Of a stretch of DNA of 64,000 nt, positions 9,883 through 19,800 are shown piece by piece (within the stretch, counting starts at the first letter, position 1; each line of letters opens with the position of its first letter). The notes beneath the pieces were generated by a model. That model had not been told where the DNA came from. It made no database searches and was given only the letters and a program-made list of their open reading frames with translations. The DNA comes from Desulfuromonadales bacterium (GTDB taxonomy: Bacteria > Desulfobacterota > Desulfuromonadia > Geobacterales > Pseudopelobacteraceae): assembly GCA_013349405.1 (NCBI GenBank), contig DUZS01000017.1, positions 1-64,000 on the forward strand, read 5' to 3'. Made by a program: the position numbers and the translations under genes.

Positions 9883-10799
9883 TTTTTACCACCATCCACA
9901 ATACGTACATCCCTTTCAAACTGTGCTACGTAGCTTCGCACGATCTCATAATCGTCATTGGACGCAGGGTAGAACCGATCAGTTTCCATTCCTGCAAGAA
10001 TACTACGACCTTCCGGAGTTGTGTGAAGCTGGAGCAGGTGCGTTCGAATCTGTTCCCTGATTTCGACCGGTACATCATTGCGCACCATGAACGAATTATT
10101 GATCAGGTGAGGAGTCTCCCACATTACTTTCAGCTCGGCCGCCTCTTTGGGATGATCCTTCTGGAAGGATCTCCAGGGGATTGGCCACGTTACGCCAGCA
10201 GCTACGGAGCCAAGATACACATTCATGATGGAAGATTCCTGAGAGCCGACGTAACGATTTTCAATCTGCGTGGTTACATTGATTCCCTGTTTGTGAAGAA
10301 AGTATTGCGGCATGATGCAGGCAGCCAGGGCAGTGGCAGCAGGATAACTGACCGCCTTACCTTTAAGGTCAGATGGTTTTGTTATAACGGAGTCACGCCG
10401 GACGATGAAAGTGCCCTTGAAATCTTCGGCTCGTCCCGCCATTGCAATCACAGTGTAACCAAACTTCATGGCTTCGAGTGTCTGCCAGGGGTTGGGGAGC
10501 AGGAAATGTGGAACACGGTCTCTTATTTTAGATTCAAAACTGCTGTAATCTTTGGAAGGTTCTACTATTTCAAAAGTGATAGAGTTAGATTGTTTACTCA
10601 GGTGATCAACCAATGGCTGGTAGGTCTGGATCAGCTTTTGGGGATTGTATAGTGGATGAACGGCTAACATATAATTCTGTTTGCCCTGCTGTTGCGCGGT
10701 TTTTCCGTATTGCGGCTCCCGGTTTTGCGGCTCAGGATTGCATCCTGCTACAGATACCGTAAACAGAAGTGTCACTATCAATTTTTTAAATATATTCAT
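9879..10799 (-). CDS. PhnD-like phosphate/phosphonate-family substrate-binding lipoprotein
   Basis: I choose the ATG at 10799 (MNIFKKLIVTLLFTVSVAGC), which gives a clean lipoprotein signal peptide with lipobox VAGC; an ATG 27 bp upstream would add residues before it. The protein is about 306 residues of the PhnD/TroA-like type II binding fold: a YNPQKLIQTYQPLVDHLSK start, PSDLKGKAVSYPAATALAAC and a C-terminal EIREQIRTHLLQL stretch. PhnD proteins bind oxyanions such as phosphonates or phosphite for ABC import. No ABC permease or ATPase gene is nearby. The gene overlaps a HAMP kinase gene, so a sensory role is more likely than transport. The ligand is unknown. Confidence 0.85.
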   Translation of the reverse strand: MNIFKKLIVTLLFTVSVAGCNPEPQNREPQYGKTAQQQGKQNYMLAVHPLYNPQKLIQTYQPLVDHLSKQSNSITFEIVEPSKDYSSFESKIRDRVPHFLLPNPWQTLEAMKFGYTVIAMAGRAEDFKGTFIVRRDSVITKPSDLKGKAVSYPAATALAACIMPQYFLHKQGINVTTQIENRYVGSQESSIMNVYLGSVAAGVTWPIPWRSFQKDHPKEAAELKVMWETPHLINNSFMVRNDVPVEIREQIRTHLLQLHTTPEGRSILAGMETDRFYPASNDDYEIVRSYVAQFERDVRIVDGGKK

Positions 10800-10844
10800 A
10801 CGCTGCCTCACAGGCGCGTCAATCACGTTGTAGCTGTCATGTTT

Positions 10845-12011
10845 TTACACCTCTATCCTGAACTCCGCTCCGCCATCCACATTGCAGGCAGTCAGATGAC
10901 CAGCCATATTCTGCTCGATAATCACCTTGGACATGTACAACCCGATGCCGGTTCCCCTGTCGGGGCCACGGGTGGTGAAATATGGATCAAATATTTTGGG
11001 CAGTACTTCATCCGGAATGCCGCCGCAATTGTCGCGGACATACAGCACTGAACGCCCGTTCTCACAGGTAATGCGGATGAAGATGTGCGGATCGGTGATT
11101 GTGCGTTCGAGTGCCGCTTCACGGGAATTGGCAATAATATTAAGCAATGTCTGGGCGTATTCGTTCTGGTAACCGAAGGCGGTCACCTCATCGTTGCCCT
11201 CAATTTCAATCCGGATATTATTGTTACTCAATGACGCTGCAACGAGCGTCATGGCACTATTGACGCTCTTCTCGATGCAAAATTCGCGTTTTTCCTTATC
11301 CACCCGGAAGAAATTGCGAAATTCATTGATAGTGTCGGACATGTGCAGGAGGGCAGCCATTGCCTCCCGTATGTCGCTATGCATTATCTCGCCAGTGAGC
11401 GTTCCTGAGTCATAGTCAAGCTGCAGGCTTTGAATGATCAGGGCGACATTATTAAGCGGGTTACGCCACTGGTGGGCGATGTTGCCGATCATCTCGCCCA
11501 TGGCCGCCAGACGGCTCTGCTGTATCAGAATCTGGTCTTTACGGCGCATGTCGGTGACCATCTCAACAACGCGTGCTTCCAGGGTTTTATGCAACTGGGC
11601 AAGTTCTTCATCCGCCTGCCGTCGTTTGCGGCGATTCTCCGCCTCTGAGATTTCGCGCTCGATGGCAGGCGCCAGTCGGGCAAGTTTCCCTTTCAGGATA
11701 TAGTCGTGAGCCCCGGCTCTCATGGCTTCCACCGCAGTGACTTCACCAATATTGCCCGATACGATAATGAAGGGGATGTCTCTGTTACTCTCTTTCAGCA
11801 TCCGGAGTGCGGCCAGGCCGCTGAAGCGGGGCATGACGTAGTCGGATACAACAACATCCCACGCCCCCGCCGCCAATGCGCTCTGCATACCCTCCGGGGT
11901 GTCAACCCGCTTACAGTCCGGATCATAGCCGTTTTTTGCGAGTTCCCGAATGAGCAGCAGGGCATCATCCTCGGAATCTTCAATGATCAGCAAGCGAAGC
12001 GGGGTGGACAT
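10845..12011 (-). CDS. REC-HisKA-HATPase sensor kinase
   Basis: The start is the ATG at 12011 ([16 protein letters not shown]) behind AAAAGGAG. The roughly 388-residue protein has an N-terminal receiver (Asp57, VVSDYVMPRFSG), a coiled linker, an H-box of the AHQWRNPLNN kind (His near 178) and a HATPase_c domain (NNCGG-type G1, GTGIGLYMSK). The N-terminal receiver is nearly the same as that of the hybrid kinase at 5851, but this protein lacks the C-terminal receiver. It starts 20 bp after the PpcA-like cytochrome gene and ends 45 bp before the lipoprotein gene, so all three probably share a transcript. It has no membrane segment. Confidence 0.9.
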   Translation of the reverse strand: MSTPLRLLIIEDSEDDALLLIRELAKNGYDPDCKRVDTPEGMQSALAAGAWDVVVSDYVMPRFSGLAALRMLKESNRDIPFIIVSGNIGEVTAVEAMRAGAHDYILKGKLARLAPAIEREISEAENRRKRRQADEELAQLHKTLEARVVEMVTDMRRKDQILIQQSRLAAMGEMIGNIAHQWRNPLNNVALIIQSLQLDYDSGTLTGEIMHSDIREAMAALLHMSDTINEFRNFFRVDKEKREFCIEKSVNSAMTLVAASLSNNNIRIEIEGNDEVTAFGYQNEYAQTLLNIIANSREAALERTITDPHIFIRITCENGRSVLYVRDNCGGIPDEVLPKIFDPYFTTRGPDRGTGIGLYMSKVIIEQNMAGHLTACNVDGGAEFRIEV

Positions 12012-12031
12012 TGTGCTGCTCCTTTTGGTCA

Positions 12032-12313
12032 CTACCTTTTCAATGATCCCATCGTCAGATGGCAGGCGCCACAACTGGTGTTTCGACCTTCATTAAGCAG
12101 ATCGTGGCAGATAATACAGCGCTTGTGCGCCCATTCCTTGCCGAAACCGGCTATTTTACCGATAGTTTCATCATGGCACGCCGTGCAATTCCCCACTTTC
12201 TCCGTTTGATGCCCTTTGTGGTCGAATTTTACACCATGCTTGAAAACAAGCTCATCCGCAGCAGAGACTTTTGATGCCGACAGTATCAGCACAAGAACAG
12301 CAATCATCTTCAT
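12032..12313 (-). CDS. PpcA-like periplasmic triheme cytochrome c7
   Basis: The ATG at 12313 follows GGAG and gives a 93-residue precursor: signal peptide MKMIAVLVLILSASKVSA, then mature ADELVFKHG. Three CXXCH haem sites are present (CTACH, CIICH, CGACH), with other histidines (FDHKGHQ, WAHKR) positioned as in the PpcA family. The IAGFGKEWAHKRC stretch matches Geobacter PpcA-E closely. These proteins carry electrons in the periplasm between inner-membrane and outer-membrane carriers. Its placement between a STAS gene and a REC-kinase gene, 20 bp before the latter, is unusual for PpcA paralogues. It may give the cluster a redox input; that is inference. Confidence 0.9.
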   Translation of the reverse strand: MKMIAVLVLILSASKVSAADELVFKHGVKFDHKGHQTEKVGNCTACHDETIGKIAGFGKEWAHKRCIICHDLLNEGRNTSCGACHLTMGSLKR

Positions 12314-12362
12314 AATTTTTTCTCCATTTACGAAACCTGCTGCTCTTGTTTTGACTGCACAC

Positions 12363-12659
12363 TTACCGCACCTGATATTGGCTGCAATCCAGTCTTTGCA
12401 TGAAATGACGAAGAATTTCCGGCACATTGACCAACTTCGGCTCTACGCCCCGGTATCTGAAACATTGCAACCATACATTAAGAAGTTGCGCCCCGCTCGC
12501 GTCTACGCTCTTTATTTCACCACAGTCGACGGAAATGCTATGTCCACTGCCTGGTTCGAACTGTTGTAACGAATGTGAAAGTAACGAAAGGTTGCGGGTC
12601 GTACCGCTGAGGGTCCAGTCACCCGCCAAATGTGCATTAGTGCCTGATATTCGAATCAT
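12363..12659 (-). CDS. STAS-domain protein
   Basis: This is a 98-residue single STAS domain. The stretch ISVDCGEIKSVDASGAQLL holds the conserved Asp-x-Ser-Gly turn, with Ser as the usual phosphorylation site of anti-sigma antagonists. It could also be an MlaB-type STAS protein, but no Mla transport genes lie nearby. It is first in the signalling cluster, 49 bp upstream of the cytochrome gene. No partner anti-sigma kinase gene is visible. The start has a G-rich stretch upstream but no classic AGGAGG. Confidence 0.8.
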   Translation of the reverse strand: MIRISGTNAHLAGDWTLSGTTRNLSLLSHSLQQFEPGSGHSISVDCGEIKSVDASGAQLLNVWLQCFRYRGVEPKLVNVPEILRHFMQRLDCSQYQVR

Positions 12660-13093
12660 ATTGCAAGCCCCCCCGTTGGCTGTATTTTTTACATCCGGTA
12701 TCGTTCATTGACAAAATCACCTCGAGAATTTTTTGTTATCAGGGGATCTGCACAGAAAGCCTGGCCCGTATGAGAATGCGTGATGGCAGTCAGATCTACT
12801 TCTTTGACACATATAGAAGTTGTATGAGAGAGCACTGGTTCGACAGGGCTGGTCTGATTGATGGCCAGTAGATGTCTGGGTATCATTGTTATTTTCTGAT
12901 AAGTGTTTTGTCGCCAAGTTAGCGGTCATTTTGTACGCTCACTTCTCCGCCTCAGATACTCGGATATTTTTATTTTGCTAATTAATATTGATCATTGTAG
13001 AGGAAATAAATAATCCGTCTATTGGGGGAAACCCCCAATTTTCGATTTATTTTAAGTGTGGAGAAGTATGTATGAGGGGGATTGTTACGGAGG
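12660..13093. other. Intergenic region with a short perfect hairpin
   Basis: No gene of this stretch convinces me. Short open frames at 12689-12929 on the minus strand lack ribosome sites and family features. At 13021-13039 the sequence ATTGGGGG-AAA-CCCCCAAT forms a perfect hairpin about 55 bp beyond the stop of the LuxR-type regulator. No T-run follows it on the regulator's strand, so a terminator role is only possible. The promoter of the STAS gene should lie near 12660-12760. Confidence 0.5.
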
Positions 13094-13726
13094 TTAATTC
13101 AAATCACGCGCAGCCAGTTCTGCAATAATTGCCCAGCGGGCAAGTGTGGCGGCGTTTGTGGCACTCAGCTTTTTCATTATATTTTCCCGGTGCCGCTCTA
13201 CAGTCTTCAGGCTGACAAACAGTTGCCGGGCGATTTCCTTGGAGGTGCCGCCATTGCCTACCAGCAGCAGAATTTCCCGCTCCCGCCGGGAAGTTCTGGT
13301 GAGGAGAATGGCCCTTTCCTCCTGAAACGCAGAGGTATTCTGCTGAGAACGGATCACCTCATAGCGGCAGATCCGGCTGGAAACGGCTGCAAGCAGTTCA
13401 TCGGTGGAAAACGGCTTGGGGAGATAGTCGTCGGCCCCCTCGTTCATTCCCTGGCGGACAGCGGCGCGATCCGTCAGTGCGGTAACGAAAATAAAGGGTA
13501 TATCAGCAAAAGCCCGTTCTTTCCTCACCGCTTCCAATACGGTGTGACCGTCCATATCCGGCATCATGATATCGCACAGAACCAAATCCGGACGTTCTTT
13601 ATAAAGCAAGTCAAGACCGGAGTGACCATCTATAGCACACCGGACATCAAATCCTTCCTTCTTCAGAAAAAATTCCATATAGAAGCGGCTTGTTTCATCA
13701 TCTTCAATAATCAGTATTGAGTACAT
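13094..13726 (-). CDS. LuxR/NarL-type response regulator
   Basis: This 210-residue regulator has a receiver (Asp52, LCDIMMPDMDG; Lys in LPKPFS) joined to a C-terminal GerE/LuxR helix-turn-helix (SRREREILLLVGNGGTSKEIARQL, then VSLKTVERHRENIMKKL). It should bind DNA as a dimer after phosphorylation. It overlaps the upstream kinase gene by 16 bp, so the two are translationally linked and probably a cognate pair. It closely resembles the regulator at 26746. The ATG at 13726 follows GGAGAG. It is the last gene of its cluster. Confidence 0.93.
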   Translation of the reverse strand: MYSILIIEDDETSRFYMEFFLKKEGFDVRCAIDGHSGLDLLYKERPDLVLCDIMMPDMDGHTVLEAVRKERAFADIPFIFVTALTDRAAVRQGMNEGADDYLPKPFSTDELLAAVSSRICRYEVIRSQQNTSAFQEERAILLTRTSRREREILLLVGNGGTSKEIARQLFVSLKTVERHRENIMKKLSATNAATLARWAIIAELAARDLN

Positions 13727-15018
13727 AGCTCTCCGACCGGTTTCCCCACCACCACTGTAAAACAGAATGTTGATCCTTTCCCTTCGGCACTCTCAACCCC
13801 GATAGCGCCACCCATCAATGCAGCCAACCGTTTGCAGATCGACAGCCCCAGTCCGGAACCACCATAGGTGCGCGTGGTGGTGCCATTAGCCTGAGTGAAA
13901 GGCTCGAATATATGCTCCAGCTTATCGGATGCAATGCCGATTCCGCTATCGCTGACGGCAAAGCGGAGGGTTGTAGAGAGGGCATCTTCGCTCTCTTTTT
14001 GGATCTGCAGCGTAATACTCCCTTGTGGCGTGAATTTGACGGCGTTGCCGACCAGGTTGGTGAGGATCTGCCGCAGTCGTCCTGCATCGCCTCTCACTAC
14101 CGTCGGGACTTCGGCATCAATGGCAGAGGTCAGGCGCACCTCTTTTTCGCGGGACTGACATAACAAAATAGAGTTAGTTTCGGCAATCATCAACGGCAGG
14201 TCGAAGTCAGCTATCACCATCTCTATCGCGCCCGCTTCTATTTTAGCAAGGTCGAGGATATCGTTCAGCAGAGCTACCAGTTTACTGCCGGAATCCATGG
14301 CTATTTCAGTGAACTCACGCTGTTCCGGCGTTAGTTTGGTGTGCCGCAACAGTTGCACCATCCCGAGAATGCCATTCATCGGGGTGCGGATTTCGTGGCT
14401 CATGATGGATAAAAACTGACTCTTGGCGATGTTGGCAGTTTCGGCGGCAGCTTTGGCCTGAAGCAATTCATCCTCCGCCCGTTTACGTTCGGATATATCG
14501 ATCAAGGCAATCCAGAACTCGCCACCGGCTGCAGGAGTAGCCTGAACATGCGCCCGGAAAGAAGAGCCGTCAGGTCGTTTGAAAAGCATTTCCGCGACCT
14601 GCGGCCCACTCGATGTGAAGGCCTGTTGACGGTGCTGATAGAAAAAATCCTGATCGTCCTTGCAGAGAAACCGCTTGATCGGCTGTTTTATCAATTTGTC
14701 TCTGGCAACGCCAAACATGTTGGCAGCGGCAAGATTAGCCTCCCGGATCAACCCCGGTTCACCAAATGTCAGATACCCGATCGGCGCCAGGTCATACAGG
14801 TCAAAGTAGCGCGCCTGCGAAACATCCAGTTCATCCTGAATGGAGCGCAACTCTTCGTTCTGCATCTCCAGTTGAATCTGGTGTACCCGCAGTTCGTGGA
14901 GAAGGTGTCTTGTCTCCTCCGGAGTGGTCGTTTCCGGAATCAAGGATTCGCTCGTTCTGAATAATTCTTCCGCGCGTCGCCGCATATCATCCGGTGATAC
15001 CGGTCGTCTTTTTGTCAT
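13711..15018 (-). CDS. PAS sensor histidine kinase
   Basis: This is a 435-residue cytoplasmic kinase. The N-terminal helical region (RRRAEELFRTSESLIPE, HELRVHQIQLEMQNEELR) is followed by a PAS domain (about 70-180), HisKA with His near 207 ([13 protein letters not shown]) and HATPase_c (DSGIGI, GGSGLGLSICKRL). The N-terminal helix and PAS are shared almost word for word with the hybrid kinase at 15015, pointing to tandem duplication; this copy lacks the receiver. It overlaps the upstream kinase stop by 4 bp and the downstream LuxR-type regulator gene by 16 bp. The likely circuit is this kinase to that regulator. Confidence 0.92.
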   Translation of the reverse strand: MTKRRPVSPDDMRRRAEELFRTSESLIPETTTPEETRHLLHELRVHQIQLEMQNEELRSIQDELDVSQARYFDLYDLAPIGYLTFGEPGLIREANLAAANMFGVARDKLIKQPIKRFLCKDDQDFFYQHRQQAFTSSGPQVAEMLFKRPDGSSFRAHVQATPAAGGEFWIALIDISERKRAEDELLQAKAAAETANIAKSQFLSIMSHEIRTPMNGILGMVQLLRHTKLTPEQREFTEIAMDSGSKLVALLNDILDLAKIEAGAIEMVIADFDLPLMIAETNSILLCQSREKEVRLTSAIDAEVPTVVRGDAGRLRQILTNLVGNAVKFTPQGSITLQIQKESEDALSTTLRFAVSDSGIGIASDKLEHIFEPFTQANGTTTRTYGGSGLGLSICKRLAALMGGAIGVESAEGKGSTFCFTVVVGKPVGELCTQY

Positions 15019-16763
15019 TGGCGGCGTCTCCTCGCAGCCAGAATCACCCGCTCTATCTCCGCAACCAGTATGTCTATCTCAACCGGCTTTGAGATGTAGC
15101 CGTCAAATCCATCTCTCATGAAACGATCCTGTTCCTCCTTCATGGCATACGCGGTCAGGGCGATAACCGGAATATCCGCTCCGTGATCAAACTGGCGGAT
15201 GGCGTGCAGCGCCTCTTCACCGTTCATGACCGGCATCTGGATATCCATCAGCACCAGGTCAAACTCGGCGCTCTGCAATTCAGCCAGCACATCTCTGCCG
15301 TTTTCCACGCAGGTAGCCGAATGGCCCAATTTTACCAGCAGCGCCATCATGAACTGTGCATTGACCGGATTATCTTCAGCCACAAGAACCCGCAGCGATC
15401 GTGAAGACAACGGATTCGTTGCCCCGGGCAGCTGCTCTGCTTGAGGAATCACATGATGAGAAACGGTAAACGGGATCAGCAACTGAAACAGGCTGCCATA
15501 TCCTTCGGTGCTTTCAACATGGATGGATCCTCCCATCAGTTCAACAAGTCGTCGGCAGAGCGGCAGTCCCAATCCGGCGCCACCGTACGTTCGGGTGTCG
15601 ACGCCTTCCCCCTGCATGAACGGTTCAAATATGACATCCAGCTTATCCTGAGAAATGCCGACACCGCTGTCCTGTACCGTCAGTTCGAGGAGAATGGTCG
15701 TACTCTGTTGTTCCTTGACCGTTATCGTGACGGAAATGCTCCCGCCTGCGACAGTAAACTTGACGGCATTTCGCAGCAGATTCAGCAGAATCTGTCTCAG
15801 GCGGAGCGGGTCACCCACAAGGGCATCGGGGACATCGGGGGAAACCGTGACGCACACGTCAAGGCATTTGCCAACCGCATGCGGGCGCTGAATATCGACA
15901 ACCTGGTCAATGCTTGAGCGCAGAGCAAATCCGGTCATTTCCAGCATCAATGTACCGTCCACTATCCGGGAGAGTTCGAGAATGTCGCTGATGAGCAGCG
16001 TCAGATTATCTCCGGACTGCTTAAGGGTTTTAAGGTACTCCCACTGCTCTTCGGTCAGTTCTGTCATCGCCAGCAGCTGCATCATACCGAGTATGCCGTT
16101 CATCGGGGTACGCAGCTCGTGGCTCATGATGGCGAGAAACTGGTTCTTGGCGTAGTTGGCGGCTTCGGCAGCTATTTTGGTTATATTGAGCTGATGGTTG
16201 GATTCCAGAAGCTGCTGTTCCACCAGCTTTCGCCCGGTTATGTCATTCAGCGTAATCCAGCATTCGCCGTTCTGCGCCGGAGTAACCTGCAGATGCGCCC
16301 AGAAGTGTTCACCATCGCCCCGCACGAGGCGCATCTCCCACCCCTGAGGTTTTTCTGCTTCGATGCACTGTTTGAGGTGCTGGTAGAAGGTGTGCTGCTC
16401 CTCCATGGGGAGTATCCGGCTGATCGGCTCTCTGACAAGCAGACTCCGGACAACACCAAGCATGGTGGCAGCGGCAAGATTGACCTCTTGAATCATCTTT
16501 TTTTTGCTGATAGTCAGATACCCGACCGGCGCCAGATCATAGAGATCAAAGTAGCGGGCCTGCGAGACATCCAGCTCCTCATGGGCACGGCGCAGCTCTT
16601 CGTTCTGCATCTCCAGTTGAATCTGATGCACCCGCAGTTCGTGGAAGAGCTGTATTGTCTCCTCAGGAGAGGTCAATTCCGGGATTATGGTTTCGCTTGT
16701 CCGGAACAGTTCTTCGGCACGCTGACGGAGTTCCTGGGGTGAAACTGGTGGTGTGGTTGTCAT
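15015..16763 (-). CDS. Hybrid kinase, PAS-HisKA-HATPase-REC
   Basis: This 582-residue hybrid has the same N-terminal helix (HELRVHQIQLEMQNEELRR) and PAS as its downstream neighbour, HisKA with His near 214 (AIMSHELRTPMNG), HATPase_c (DSGVGI, GGAGLGLPLCRRL) and a C-terminal receiver with Asp near 504 ([13 protein letters not shown]). It has no membrane segment. The receiver is the same type as that of the CHASE kinase at 20081. An HPt protein would normally take phosphate from such a receiver; the only HPt-like protein seen (22831) lacks the key His. The ATG at 16763 follows AAGGAGTC. Confidence 0.92.
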   Translation of the reverse strand: MTTTPPVSPQELRQRAEELFRTSETIIPELTSPEETIQLFHELRVHQIQLEMQNEELRRAHEELDVSQARYFDLYDLAPVGYLTISKKKMIQEVNLAAATMLGVVRSLLVREPISRILPMEEQHTFYQHLKQCIEAEKPQGWEMRLVRGDGEHFWAHLQVTPAQNGECWITLNDITGRKLVEQQLLESNHQLNITKIAAEAANYAKNQFLAIMSHELRTPMNGILGMMQLLAMTELTEEQWEYLKTLKQSGDNLTLLISDILELSRIVDGTLMLEMTGFALRSSIDQVVDIQRPHAVGKCLDVCVTVSPDVPDALVGDPLRLRQILLNLLRNAVKFTVAGGSISVTITVKEQQSTTILLELTVQDSGVGISQDKLDVIFEPFMQGEGVDTRTYGGAGLGLPLCRRLVELMGGSIHVESTEGYGSLFQLLIPFTVSHHVIPQAEQLPGATNPLSSRSLRVLVAEDNPVNAQFMMALLVKLGHSATCVENGRDVLAELQSAEFDLVLMDIQMPVMNGEEALHAIRQFDHGADIPVIALTAYAMKEEQDRFMRDGFDGYISKPVEIDILVAEIERVILAARRRRQ

Positions 16764-16781
16764 GGTAGTGACTCCTTAACT

Positions 16782-16863
16782 GTTCCCCCCTCCCAACCTC
16801 CCCCCGCTGGGTGGAGGAGTTTTAGTCCCCTCACCCAGCGGGGGAGGGTTAGGGAGGGGGAAC
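16782..16863. repeat. GC-rich inverted repeat, family shared with 23289-23387
   Basis: Arms at 16782-16813 and 16832-16863 pair almost completely and enclose an 18-bp loop; the inner part reads CCCCCGCTGGGTG and CACCCAGCGGGGG. The same arm sequence recurs at 23289-23387. It fills the gap between the CheB-CheR fusion and the hybrid kinase and could weaken read-through. No transposase is associated. Confidence 0.75.
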
Positions 16864-16867
16864 CTCC

Positions 16868-19800
16868 TTACTCTACCCCGCTCGCCCGCTCCGTTGTCGC
16901 AATCGCATACACTTCCCCGACTTCATTCAACAGAGCGGTGGCGGTCAGCCAGACATCCACTGCAGAGCCATCTTTGGCAAGCCGTTGGGTGCGATACGGC
17001 TCCAACAGCTTTTTCCGGCTCAACTGCTGAACCCGCTCTATATCAGCTTCGCGCAGCCCTTTCGGTGTCAGTTCGCGAATGTCCCGCTCCAGCGCCTCTG
17101 CCTCACTCCAGCCGTACATCCTGACCGCGGCCGGATTCCAGGCCATGATGCGCCCTTCCAGATCCTGCAGTACAATGGCGTCGTGCGAATCGCGTACCAC
17201 CACTGCCATGCGCAGCTGATCGTTCGCTTTCTTGAGAGCTTCCTGCGTCTGCTTCATCTCGCTGATATTCACAAACGTAATTACCGCCCCCTCAATCACA
17301 TTATCAGTCGTGCGGTACGGCAGCATGCGCATCATGAACCAGGCGCCGTCAGTTGTCTGTACCTCCACCTCTTTGGGAATCAGGCTGTTCAAGACACTCT
17401 GCAGGTCTGCCAGAAAGCAGTCATAGCCGACCAGGTTGGAGGCAAAGTGCGCCACAGAGCGCCCGACATCGGAGAGGATCAGGTTGATGATCCGGGTGGC
17501 GCCAGGCGTAAAACGGAGAATGCGTAGTTGGAAATCGACAAACACCGTACCGATGCCGCTTCCGGCCAGCAGGTTGTTCATATCGTTATTTACCCGCGAC
17601 AGATCGAGCACTTTGGTCTGCAGTTCGGCATTGATCGTCGCCAGTTCCTCGTTGACTGACTGCAGCTCCTCCTTGGAAGTTTCCAGCTCTTCGTTGGTTG
17701 ACTGCATCTCTTCGTTGATCGACTGCAGCTCCTCGTTGGCGGATTTAAGCTCTTCGTTGGAGGCCTCCAACTCCTCGTTGGCACTCTGGATGTACTCTTC
17801 CTTGGCCTGCAATTCCTGCTGCAGGGTTGCCAGGCGTGATGCCGAATCAGAGGTGGTGTCGGAGGTGCCATCCGGCTCAGGCAACTGCGGCACCCGGTCG
17901 GGATCAGCAGCTGCCATTTCGGCGCGCTGGATGGGTGCTTCCTCCAATACGACCATAAACAGCGCCGACTCAGGCAGTGCCGGGGTGCCGGATGTAACCG
18001 GACTGACGCTCAGGTTGACTGTGGTGAAGTGGCCGTTGGTTTTAACACGCAGCCCCGAACGGCAGGCTACCTCATTGCGCGAGGCGGCTCTGTGCAGGGC
18101 AATGGTCAGATCGTGCCGCAGCCCTTCGCGGGCCATCTTCAGGATGTTGAAGTTGGCAGCAGTCCCGGTTGAAGGCTCCAGATACATGCCGGTGCGGCCA
18201 TGCAGATAGAGAATATCTCCCTGCCGGTTCACAAGTATGCCGGCCTGAACGACCTGCTGCAGTAATGCCCGTTCAGCCAGTTCCTGCAGCGGAAGGTTTG
18301 CCGGAAAGGCATTCCTGAAGACTGATTGCTGAAGTGACGCATCCGGCGTAGTCATGGGGGGTAAAAACGTTGTCACCGGGATACGCCTGTCAGAGTAGCC
18401 GTTATCTTTGCGCTGATAGAGCTTCTGCTTGCGCTCGACTGTGGTGAAGAGAGTGCCAAACTCGCCAACAGTCTCGGAGGTGCCCAAAAAGAGAAAACCA
18501 CCCGGATTGAGCGCGTAGTGGAACAGTGGAATCACTTTCTTCTGCAGCTCTCCACCCATATAGATGAGGAGATTACGGCAGCTGATCAGGTCGAGCTTCG
18601 AAAAGGGGGGGTCTTTGATTACATCCTGCTCGGAAAAAACCAGCATGTCGCGAATCCCTTTATGGATGCGATAGGTTTTACCGTCAGACTCCAGATTGAA
18701 AAAGCGTGCGAGGCGTTCCGGTGTGATATCGGCGGCGATACTGCAGGGAAAGAAGCCTTTACGGGCCTGGTCGATGGCCTGTTTATCGATGTCGGTGGCA
18801 AAGAGTTGTATGGTGTAGTTCTGTTTCAAGGTTTCGATACGTTCCTGCAGCAGAATTGCGATGGAGTAGGCCTCCTCACCGGTGGAACAGCCGCAGATCC
18901 AGACCCGGATGGCGCTGCCGGATGGCTTATCGGCAAAAAGACGCGGGATGATCGTTGTTTCAAGCGCGTCGAAGGCAGGTGTATCACGGAAAAAGTTGGT
19001 GACACCGATCAACAGATCGCGAAAGAGCGCCTCCACCTCGTGAGGTGTCTGCTGGAGAAATTTGACGTAGCCATCCAGCCGTTTGATCTGGTGGACGGCC
19101 ATGCGCCGCTCGATGCGGCGCTGGATGGTGCTCGGTTTGTAGAGGGAAAAATCATGGCTGGTCTGGGCGCGCAGAATGACGAACACTTTTTTTAGTTCAC
19201 TCTCTGTTTTTGGCTCCGGCACGGAGGCCGGACGTGGCGGCTTGCCGAAGGCATGCACGGCATAGGCGATAAGCTGGGCCGGCATATCTGCCGCCGGAAG
19301 GACATAATCGACCAACCCGGTGTTGATGGCACTGCGCGGCATACCGTCATACTCGGTGGATTCCGGGATCTGCGCCATCGCCATGCCCCCTTCCCCTTTG
19401 ATCGCCCGCAGTCCCATAGTGCCGTCACTGCCGGTGCCGGACAACACGATGCAGATGGCAAGTTCATGCTGATCCTGCGCCAGGGAGCGGAAAAAATAGT
19501 CGATCGGCAGCCGCTGACCACGCGGCGCCGCCGGTTCCAGCAGATGCAGCGTGCCGTTTAAAAACGCCATGTCACAGTTGGGCGGGATGATATAGGCACA
19601 GTTGGGCTGCACCTCGACACCATCTACGACTTCAGAAACCTGCATACGGGTGTAGCGCCGGATCAGATCCGTCAGGATGCTCTTGTGATCCGGCGCCAGA
19701 TGCTGCACCAGCACAAACGCCATGCCGGGGTCTTTGTCGGCCGGCATGCCGGAAAAGAACGCCTCAAAAGCGGCCAGGCCGCCGGCTGAAGCGCCGATGC

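Noticed and set aside
12689-12929. Two short minus-strand frames upstream of the STAS gene
   Set aside because: Overlapping frames, no ribosome sites, no recognisable family.
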